Positions 57,485 through 64,000 of a DNA stretch of 64,000 nt are shown piece after piece. Position numbers and translations under genes: made by a program. Position 1 is the first letter of the stretch, and each line of letters begins with the position of its first letter. Origin of the DNA: Deltaproteobacteria bacterium (GTDB taxonomy: Bacteria; Myxococcota_A; UBA9160; UBA4427). The notes under the pieces were generated by a model that worked only from the letters and a program-made list of their open reading frames with translations, had not been told where the DNA came from and made no database searches. The stretch is taken from contig JAJDAO010000067.1 in the NCBI GenBank assembly GCA_029261835.1, forward strand, positions 62,001-126,000. The letters run 5' to 3'.

Positions 57485-57785
57485 GACCGCCTCCCTTCCT
57501 TCGTTGCATGCTGCTGCGCGTTTGGACCGAGCGAGGATATGGCTGCGGAACTGGCTTTTCAAGCCGGCGGTGCTCGCAGCGGCTCGCGACGCTGGCCGGG
57601 CTCTATTCGATGCCGAGCGCGAACACTAATCCAGGATTCGGGCACGATTCAGCCGCATGATCGATGACTTGAGCGTGACTGCGTGCCACCCCAGCCGCTC
57701 CTGACTGGACCAGACCGGCGCCGTCATGTACAAGAACGAGGTTAGGCCTCGTGCTCGACGGCCGGGGAGAGACGGGAGGAATACC
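57485..57785. other. intergenic region with divergent promoters
   Basis: About 300 bp between the divergent IQM-like and GST-like genes; no gene or repeat recognised. Confidence 0.45.
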
Positions 57786-58481
57786 ATGAACCGCAGCCTC
57801 GACATCGCGACGTCCTACCTCGCCACGCTGGTACGCGTCCCGGCCGGCCTGGCGGTCGGGCGGCTCGGCCCGCGCCCTGAGAGGCCACTGGTCGTCTACG
57901 AGTTCGAGGCCTGCCCGTTCTGCCGCAAGGTCCGCGAGGCCCTGACAATGCTCGACCTCGACGCCGAGATCCGCCCCTGTCCGAAGGGCGGCCCGCGCTT
58001 CCGCCCGGAGGCCGTTGCCAAGGGGGGCAAGGCGCTGTTCCCCTATCTCGAGGATCCCAACACGGGCCGGGCCATGTACGAGTCCGACGACATCATCGCC
58101 TACCTCTACGAGAGCTACGGCGACGGACCTGTGCCGCTACCGCTCGCCCTCGGCCCGCTCACGACGCTCTCCGCGAGCCTGGCGAGCGCCGTGCGACCCG
58201 GGTTCGGACACCACTACCGCCCGGCGCGCGCGCCCGAGCAGCTGCTCGAACTCTACAGCTTCGAGATCTCGCCCTACGCGCGCCTTGCCCGCGAGGCGCT
58301 CTGCTCGCTCGAGCTCCCCTATCTGCTCCACAACGTCGGCAAGGGAAGCCCCCGGCGCGAGGCGTTCGCCGGCCGCAGCGGCAAGCTGATGGTGCCCTAC
58401 CTGATCGACCCCAATACCGACACCCAAATGTTCGAGTCCGCCGACATCGTCGACTACCTGATGCGAACCTACGCGAAATAG
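57786..58481 (+). CDS. tandem glutathione S-transferase N-terminal domain protein
   Basis: Protein of 231 residues made of two thioredoxin-fold (GST-N/glutaredoxin-like) domains. Domain 1 (about 34-115): 'LVVYEFEACPFCRKVREAL' with CPFC at 43-46, 'FPYLEDPNTGRAMYESDDIIAYLYE'. Domain 2 (about 155-230): 'LELYSFEISPYARLAREAL' with Ser in place of Cys, 'VPYLIDPNTDTQMFESADIVDYL'. No C-terminal GST helical domain. Probably a glutathione- or thiol-linked redox protein with one active half. ATG 57786 with GGGAGGAAT. Confidence 0.85.
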   Translation: MNRSLDIATSYLATLVRVPAGLAVGRLGPRPERPLVVYEFEACPFCRKVREALTMLDLDAEIRPCPKGGPRFRPEAVAKGGKALFPYLEDPNTGRAMYESDDIIAYLYESYGDGPVPLPLALGPLTTLSASLASAVRPGFGHHYRPARAPEQLLELYSFEISPYARLAREALCSLELPYLLHNVGKGSPRREAFAGRSGKLMVPYLIDPNTDTQMFESADIVDYLMRTYAK

Positions 58482-58560
58482 CGCGAGCCCCGGGCCGTTG
58501 GGCGCGATGCTCGAGTAGGACCGCACCGTGGAGTCATCCACCTTCACAGACGCTCGAGCG

Positions 58561-60192
58561 TCAGGGGGATCTCTCTCCCGTCCGGGACTTCGCTTCCGCC
58601 CGGGGAGCGAGTCGGACGCGACCCCAAGGTGTGCCGTAGTGGACGCGTCCCGCCTCGTCGAGCTCGGTGCCCGAGAAGAGCGGGTTGTAGCGCTGGCCTC
58701 CGATCACGCTGTGGAACGCCGAGCGACCGTCGAGCCACTCGAGCGCCTCGAGCGTCCAGCGGTTCTCTCGCGCTCCGATGAGATAGACGCGATCGCTCGA
58801 GTAGCTCGCGATGGGGACGCAGCTGGGTGAGCTCACGTCGCGATTGACCCAGGCGCGGCGCAGGGAACGGGAGTCGGGATCCCATGCAAACTTCTGGACG
58901 CCATAGGGCTGATAGCGCGGCTCGCTCCCCAGGTAGCTGATCAGCAACGTCGCCGCCCGCGAAGGCAGGTACCACGGCACGTTTCGCGGCACGTTGTTGA
59001 CCACCAGGGCGCCATAGCCGGCGACCACAACCGATTGTTCGGATTGGATCTCCTTCAGCTCCGAATCGCCCATGTCGGCGGGCAGCATGCCGGCGATGCG
59101 ACGATCGGGCGCTCCCGAGAGCATCTCCCAGTCGTCCGGTATCGCAGCGCGCCAGAAGAGCACGACGTTCATCAGGGGCTCGCCATCGGTAATCACGACG
59201 AATCGGTCCTCGTCACCGAAGCCCATCAAGCTCGGAGTGGCCCCCGTCCCGTGCCCCCAGCCGTTCAGGTACCCAGCGGTCCAGGCACCGTCGGCCGCAT
59301 CGGTCGAGAGCCGATCCCCGGTCCAGACCACCTTGTGCATGTGCGCCTGAGAGGCGATGTAGAGACCGCCGTTCTCGTCGATCGCGACCCCGTTGCGCAC
59401 CCAGCCGTAGCCCGTCGAGCCCGTCGCCCTCTCCTCGGCGCCCTCGCTGTGCCGCAGCCGTATGACGCGGTGCTCCTTCAAGTCGCGCGAGATGGCGATC
59501 ACGTAGCCGTGCTCGGTCGGCACGATCAGCCAACCGTCGAAGGTCATATTCATGCCGACGGTCAACCCAGTCACCTCTGACGGCATCCGGAAGACGGCCT
59601 TCTCGACGATCGGCGAGGCCGGGTCCGTTGGATCCGCGTCTGCATAGGCGGTGATGGAGCCGGTCTTGTCCGCGATGTAGTAGGTATTGTCGACGTCGAG
59701 CACCGTATAGACGCTAGACAGGTCACGCAGCTTGGAGGCATCTCGAAACGCCCGCCATATCGCGAACAGTCCCGAGTTCGAGGCGTCGAACCGTGCGATC
59801 GACGTATCGGCTTCGGCTTCCGTCCAGCGCCGAGCACCGGGAACCCAATACGTCGCCAGCACCTGGAACGTCTCGAAGTCGACCTTCACGATGCGATCCA
59901 GCCCGTTGCTCCAGATGACGCGCCGGCCGTCGGAATACGGGCTCGATACATACGCACCGAAGTGTGCCGGACCGACGGGGGCGTACTGGATCTCGCCCGC
60001 GGCGAGAGAAGAAGACGAAACGCTCGGGCCCGGCACCCCGAGCGCGTCCTGCTGAGCGGAGTTGCCGTGGCCGAGGGGGTAGCTGGAATCTGCGAGGAAC
60101 GGATTGCGGGGCGGCCGTTCCGCGGCGTTCGACCCAGCCGCCGCAACGCTCAGTGCGATCGCCGCGAGAACTATGAGATAGCTTCTAGCCAC
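58561..60192 (-). CDS. secreted propeller-like protein
   Basis: Protein of 543 residues: signal peptide 1-24 (LIVLAAIALSVAAAGSNAAE), then a beta-propeller-like body ('SPYSDGRRVIWSNGLDRIVKVDFETFQVLATY', 'YYIADKTGSITAYADADPTDP', 'NGVAIDENGGLYIASQAHMHKVVWTG', 'GFGDEDRFVVITDGEPLMNVVLFWR', 'LEALEWLDGRSAFHSVIGGQRYNPLFSG'). No sorting tail. Function unknown. Its GTG start lies inside the end of the SDR gene (8-bp overlap), so translation is coupled and the two likely act together. Confidence 0.75.
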   Translation of the reverse strand: MARSYLIVLAAIALSVAAAGSNAAERPPRNPFLADSSYPLGHGNSAQQDALGVPGPSVSSSSLAAGEIQYAPVGPAHFGAYVSSPYSDGRRVIWSNGLDRIVKVDFETFQVLATYWVPGARRWTEAEADTSIARFDASNSGLFAIWRAFRDASKLRDLSSVYTVLDVDNTYYIADKTGSITAYADADPTDPASPIVEKAVFRMPSEVTGLTVGMNMTFDGWLIVPTEHGYVIAISRDLKEHRVIRLRHSEGAEERATGSTGYGWVRNGVAIDENGGLYIASQAHMHKVVWTGDRLSTDAADGAWTAGYLNGWGHGTGATPSLMGFGDEDRFVVITDGEPLMNVVLFWRAAIPDDWEMLSGAPDRRIAGMLPADMGDSELKEIQSEQSVVVAGYGALVVNNVPRNVPWYLPSRAATLLISYLGSEPRYQPYGVQKFAWDPDSRSLRRAWVNRDVSSPSCVPIASYSSDRVYLIGARENRWTLEALEWLDGRSAFHSVIGGQRYNPLFSGTELDEAGRVHYGTPWGRVRLAPRAEAKSRTGERSP

Positions 60193-61000
60193 GGAGCTGC
60201 CTGAGGATCACGCGGTCGACGATCTTTGCCGGGAGCAGGGGAACCAATCTCTGGGCCAGGTCATTATTGATCGTGTACATGGTCTTCTTCTTCGGGTCGG
60301 TGGCCGCCTTGTACACGACCGCAGCAACCTCCGAAGGTTCCGAGAGTCGCGTCGGCATTCTTTCCGCGACCATCTTTCGATACCTCGGGAAGAAGCGCTC
60401 GAAGCGGCTCTCTCTCACATCGATGGGGACCGACTTGGTGTCCTCGAGAAGATTCGTGCGGATCGCGCCGGGCCGAACGATCGCGACATGCACGTCCAAC
60501 AACATCAGTTCTCGTCGCATCACGTCGGAGAGACACTCCAGCGCCATTTTGCTCGACTGATAGATCTGGAAAGGCGGGCGAAAGGGCGAAGACTCGCTGG
60601 CGATGTTGATGATGCGCCCCTTGCTTGCAATCACCAGGTCCAAGCAGGCTTGGGACACGATCAGGGCGCCGAAGGTGTTCACCATGAAGCCCTGGATCGT
60701 GCGCTGCGGTGGTGCTTCGCACACGGGGTAGAAGGACATGGCCCCGGCATTGTTGATGATCACGTCCAGGCGACCGCAGCGCTCCTCTATCAGGGCCGCC
60801 ACCTCTGCAGCGCGCCCGATTTCACTGACGTCGTGCTGGCAGGTCAGGTAGCCGTCGACCCCTTCCAGGTCAGACAGCAGGCTGTCGTCGCAATCCGTCG
60901 CGACCACCTGGTAGTCCTTCTCATGAAACGCGATCGCGATCGCGCGACCCAGGCCGCGGCCGGCGCCGGAGACCAGCGCACAAGGTCTCTCCGTCGACAT
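60185..61000 (-). CDS. SDR family oxidoreductase
   Basis: Short-chain dehydrogenase of 271 residues: 'ALVSGAGRGLGRAIAIAF' cofactor loop, 'LDVIINNAGAMSFYP', 'GRIINIASESSPF' with catalytic Ser, 'YQSSKMALECLSDVMRREL' with Tyr-x3-Lys, 'VAIVRPGAIRTNLLED'. Transforms a hydroxy/keto lipid or steroid-type compound with NAD(P). Followed on the same strand by a secreted propeller protein overlapping it by 8 bp, and preceded by a phytoene-desaturase-like gene 11 bp away, so one operon. Confidence 0.92.
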   Translation of the reverse strand: MSTERPCALVSGAGRGLGRAIAIAFHEKDYQVVATDCDDSLLSDLEGVDGYLTCQHDVSEIGRAAEVAALIEERCGRLDVIINNAGAMSFYPVCEAPPQRTIQGFMVNTFGALIVSQACLDLVIASKGRIINIASESSPFRPPFQIYQSSKMALECLSDVMRRELMLLDVHVAIVRPGAIRTNLLEDTKSVPIDVRESRFERFFPRYRKMVAERMPTRLSEPSEVAAVVYKAATDPKKKTMYTINNDLAQRLVPLLPAKIVDRVILRQLRG

Positions 61001-61011
61001 ATATGCTCATC

Positions 61012-62604
61012 CTACGTCCGTGAACGCTCTGCTCGAGAGCTGAATTCCTTCTGGATGACTTCATGTGCACAGTTGTAGCCCGGCAGGAAGGTCACGCCCG
61101 GGCCGGGATGGCAAGCGGCTCCACACAGGTAGAGACCCGCGACGGGTGTGGCGTGCGCCGACCCCTCGGAGGTGGCCCGCGACGCGAGCATCTGATCGGG
61201 GTGAATCAGACCGTGGGTGAAGTCCCCGTTGGTGGCGCCGTGCATCGCGGCGAAGTGGTCCGAAGAAAACACCGCGCGCTCCACGATGCATTCTCGGAAG
61301 TCGGGCAGGTACTGGCAGATTCGGTCGATCACCCGCTCCGCCATCTCGTCGCGTAGCTTGCCTCGCTGCGAGTCGGGGGCTTCGCAGGGGAAGAAGAACC
61401 CGTAGGCACTGGCGACGTGACACCCGGCAGGAGCGAGGCTCGGATCCATGATGCTGGGGATCTGAAATGCGACGGGAACGTGTTCTGGAAGCTCTCCGCG
61501 TAGACACGCGTCGTAGCTCGCTTGCATCTCTTCGGGGTCCGGAACCAGAGCACCGCCAAAACGCGCGTGGATGTCGCGATTGAGCGGTGACCACTCGCCC
61601 CCGTATTCGGGGAGGGCATCGAGCTTGAACAGGAGATGGACCCAGGCGCCCCGATGCTCGATCTTGCGAACGCCCGCGACGTACTCACCCGGCAGATGCT
61701 CTTCGCCGAGCAGACGCAGGAAGGTCGCGGGCTTGTCCAGGTTCGAGAGGACGACGTCGGCCGTCAGCCGCTCCGCGTTCTTCAATTCGACGCCCACCGC
61801 CTTGCCGTTCTCTACCACGATACGCTTCACAGTCTGCTTCAGCCGGACTTCACCGCCCTTGTCTTCGATGGAACGGGCGAGCGCCTCAGAGAGCGAGCCC
61901 ATGCCTCCCTTGACCCGGCGCATCAGCCCACCTTCGCCGTTCTGCGCCAGGGTGTAGACGAGGCAGAGCGCGGAGCCCGGCGTATAGGGGCCCTTGTAGG
62001 TCGACTGAATGGCGGCGAACGAGAGCAGCGCGCGGAGCGTTCGATGCTTGACCGTGTTGGGGAAGAAGCGGTCGATCAGATCCATCGCCGACCCATTGAA
62101 AGCCAGCTCGAGCTGCTCCCGCGCCTCGGCGTTGGGCGCAGCAGACAGGAGCTCCTCGACAGATCGGGGAGCGCGCCCCGGCGTGAAGCGATCCATCACC
62201 GAAGCCGGGTACTTGCAGAACCGCATCAGCCGAACGAATCCGAGCATCGCACTGGGACCGTGGCGAACGACGATGTGCGCCAGCTGCCGGAGTCGGTTGC
62301 TGTAGAAGAGCAATGGCGGCGCGCCGGGGTTGGGCAGGTTGACGGCCATCACGGGCAGATCGATGAACTCCGCTCCATTGCCTTCGAAATCGAGGTCCTC
62401 GACCACTCGCTGCGAGAGGGGAAAGAGACAACTCGCCCCCACCTCGTTCCTGCAGCCCTTGAGAATCTCGCGAGTGCCCGTCATGCCGCCGACGTAGCCG
62501 TTCTTCTCCAGCACGAGCACCTTGAGGCCGCGGCCGGCGAGAACCGCTGCAGCCGCCAGGCCGTTGTGGCCCGCACCGATCACGATCACATCCGAATCAG
62601 TCAC
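61012..62604 (-). CDS. phytoene desaturase-like FAD/NAD(P)-binding oxidoreductase
   Basis: Protein of 530 residues of the CrtI-like (COG1233) group: 'DVIVIGAGHNGLAAAAVLAGRGLKVLVLEKNGYVGGMTGTREILKGC', 'GGMGSLSEALARSIEDKGGEVRLKQTVKRIVVENGKAVGVEL', and C-terminal 'HATPVAGLYLCGAACHPGPGVTFLPGYNCA', the usual FAD site. Acts on polyprenyl or carotenoid-type chains, or as a saturase. GTG 62604 (GGAG upstream) fits family start; GTG 62658 lengthens it without a ribosome site. First gene of a three-gene operon. Confidence 0.9.
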   Translation of the reverse strand: MTDSDVIVIGAGHNGLAAAAVLAGRGLKVLVLEKNGYVGGMTGTREILKGCRNEVGASCLFPLSQRVVEDLDFEGNGAEFIDLPVMAVNLPNPGAPPLLFYSNRLRQLAHIVVRHGPSAMLGFVRLMRFCKYPASVMDRFTPGRAPRSVEELLSAAPNAEAREQLELAFNGSAMDLIDRFFPNTVKHRTLRALLSFAAIQSTYKGPYTPGSALCLVYTLAQNGEGGLMRRVKGGMGSLSEALARSIEDKGGEVRLKQTVKRIVVENGKAVGVELKNAERLTADVVLSNLDKPATFLRLLGEEHLPGEYVAGVRKIEHRGAWVHLLFKLDALPEYGGEWSPLNRDIHARFGGALVPDPEEMQASYDACLRGELPEHVPVAFQIPSIMDPSLAPAGCHVASAYGFFFPCEAPDSQRGKLRDEMAERVIDRICQYLPDFRECIVERAVFSSDHFAAMHGATNGDFTHGLIHPDQMLASRATSEGSAHATPVAGLYLCGAACHPGPGVTFLPGYNCAHEVIQKEFSSRAERSRT

Positions 62605-62786
62605 TTCTGGCTCCGCGGCGTGAAGGCGTGGCGAGGGGGAGAAGGGAACGGGAGACACTATACAGGTATTGTCATATGTTTCTAGCCCGCTCGGCCCTCG
62701 ACCCGGTGGACTTCACGGCGGAGGATCACGCCTGCCCCCCGGGTCAGCTCAGGGCTCGGAAGCCGGGACTCGCGCGCCCACTACGC

Positions 62787-63878
62787 TCATCGAGAGTGCG
62801 GCTGGCGAGTCTCCGGCAGGATTTGGTCGATCAGGACATCCTGGAAGCGCTCGGGCTCCTCGAGATTGGGCATATGCGCCGAGTGTTCGAACCAGACGAT
62901 CTCCTTGTGAGGCGCCTCGAGGATCTCGTAGTAGCGCTCGACGAGCTCGAAGGGTGTGTTGTAGTCGTGGCGTCCGGTCAGGAAGTAGACCGGGACGTCG
63001 AGGCGCGGCGCCTGCTCGATGAAATCCACTTCGAGCATCTGTCCCCACATCTCCTCCACGAGCCCGCCCAACGACGTGATGATCGCAACGACGTCGCGCA
63101 GGGAGTACTCGGGCGAGAGCATCCCCCGCAAGATGAATGGGAGCAGCGACCCGTCGTGGACCGCTCCGCCGAAGCGATCCAGCCACTTGCGCTGCACCAT
63201 GAGCTCGGACGCGTCGTTCTCGTAGGGCGGCGTCAGCCCTGAGATCTCTGCAAGGGCGCTCTCGTTTCCTGCCTCCCGCGCACGCTCCTCGACGAAGCGG
63301 TGTGAGATTTCCTCGTTGAGGCGCATGTTCACCACCTGGCCCATACCGATGTACGCGTGGAGCAGCTCGGGATGGTCGCGAGCAACCAGCGTACCGAGCA
63401 CGCTTCCCCAGGAATGTCCGAGCAGGTAGACACGCTCCTCATCGAAGCGATCTCGCAGCCGATCGATCAACTCGACGGCGTCGGCAACGAATCGCTCGAC
63501 CGTCAGCGAGTTCGGGGGAACCTCTTTGCCTGCCGACTTTCCCGAGGCGCGCTGATCCCAGTGCACCACGACGAAGTGTTCCTCCAGCCGAAGGCCGAAC
63601 TCGCGTGCGAAAGGCATCTCCGGAGAGCCCGGCCCGCCGTGGAGGAAGAGCAACACGGGCTTGTCGCGGTCGTGGCCGCGCAGGTAGATCCACTGCTCGA
63701 CGTCGCCGAGCTCCACGGCCTCGAGAGACTCGATGCCGTTCGCTGCCTCGATCCGGGTCGCTGCGGCGACGCGCCACTGCAGGACGCTGCGGTAGACGAG
63801 GCCCGCCGCCACCAGAGCGACTGCCAGCAAGAAGACACCGACGAGCCCCCGCTTGAGCCAGCGGAGAACTCCGCTCAC
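62787..63878 (-). CDS. membrane-anchored alpha/beta hydrolase (proline iminopeptidase-like)
   Basis: Protein of 363 residues: N-terminal membrane helix (residues 9-27, LVGVFLLAVALVAAGLVY), then an alpha/beta hydrolase: 'PVLLFLHGGPGSPEMPFAREF' oxyanion motif, 'VVHWDQRASGKSAG', nucleophile Ser in 'LLGHSWGSVLGT', and His near 'WFEHSAHMPNLEEPERF'. The HGGPG motif suggests iminopeptidase-like activity on peptides or small esters on the outer face of the membrane. GTG 63878 has AGGAAAG; GTG 63932 is the longer alternative. Confidence 0.85.
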   Translation of the reverse strand: MSGVLRWLKRGLVGVFLLAVALVAAGLVYRSVLQWRVAAATRIEAANGIESLEAVELGDVEQWIYLRGHDRDKPVLLFLHGGPGSPEMPFAREFGLRLEEHFVVVHWDQRASGKSAGKEVPPNSLTVERFVADAVELIDRLRDRFDEERVYLLGHSWGSVLGTLVARDHPELLHAYIGMGQVVNMRLNEEISHRFVEERAREAGNESALAEISGLTPPYENDASELMVQRKWLDRFGGAVHDGSLLPFILRGMLSPEYSLRDVVAIITSLGGLVEEMWGQMLEVDFIEQAPRLDVPVYFLTGRHDYNTPFELVERYYEILEAPHKEIVWFEHSAHMPNLEEPERFQDVLIDQILPETRQPHSR

Positions 63879-64000
63879 CGCGCTTTCCTCATCTGGTCGC
63901 TCGACCTCTTCATCCGCCCGACAGCAGGGCACCAGATGATACCCTCGATCGCGTCTTACACTGCCCTCCCCAGCGGGTCGACTATTTCGCGTCCTCTGCC

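Overview
The window is about 64 kb of dense, GC-rich (roughly two-thirds GC) bacterial chromosome. Its gene content is LLM-class F420-type oxidoreductases, SnoaL-like proteins, acyl-CoA enzymes, TetR regulators, an MMPL/RND exporter, many secreted proteins with C-terminal sorting tails, and Ca-binding DNDGDG motifs. This mix suggests an uncultured relative of the former Deltaproteobacteria (Myxococcota, Desulfobacterota or Binatota type), free-living and heterotrophic. That placement is an inference: there is no rRNA or marker gene here. No tRNA, rRNA, CRISPR array, prophage or intact insertion sequence was seen.

Layout. 0-9.6 kb: a cut-off GH1 beta-glucosidase, then small stand-alone enzymes and regulators (LLM oxidoreductase, two SnoaL-like proteins, CBS protein, TetR with a palindromic operator region, DoxX), a surface PI-PLC with a PEP-CTERM tail, a Cys-repeat secreted protein, and a non-catalytic FGE-like protein with an IPTL-like tail. 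9.9-12.5 kb: polysaccharide deacetylase plus a C45 autoproteolytic acyltransferase fused to TPR-like repeats. 12.6-14.5 kb: an envelope-stress operon (Gly/Arg-rich exported protein, ECF sigma factor, anti-sigma factor, Spy/CpxP-like protein). 15-26 kb: a surface-protein region with a repeat-bearing sugar dehydrogenase, PEP-CTERM proteins, and two proteins that share an unusual CGxGxELAL tail. 26-38.8 kb: MFS transporter, sulfatase, Fe-S flavoprotein, methyltransferase, lipoprotein, MaoC, sugar isomerase, SDR, SagB-like oxidoreductase, citrate-synthase-like protein, crotonase, acyl-CoA ligase. 38.8-44.1 kb: a xylose/xyloside locus (GH31 alpha-xylosidase divergent from xylB-xylA). 44.5-48 kb: a double-signal PEP-CTERM/lamin-tail protein, a LOG-family protein and a beta-CASP RNase. 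48-56 kb: a co-directional catabolic cluster (FAD reductase, TetR, acetoacetate-decarboxylase-like, acyl-CoA dehydrogenase, TetR, MMPL exporter, Fe-S protein) with stop/start overlaps. 56-64 kb: an unusual protein resembling the conserved core of plant IQM proteins, a double-thioredoxin-fold GST-like protein, a secreted propeller-like protein overlapping an SDR, a phytoene-desaturase-like flavoenzyme, and an anchored alpha/beta hydrolase.

How it works together. Most units are small and independently transcribed. Three themes recur: export and anchoring of surface proteins by C-terminal tails of three types (no exosortase or rhombosortase lies in the window), lipid/CoA-linked catabolism controlled by TetR repressors, and glycan or xyloside use. 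The most novel items are the CGxGxELAL tail pair (18.0 and 24.0 kb), the IQM-like protein (55.9-57.5 kb), and the double-signal fusion (44.5 kb).
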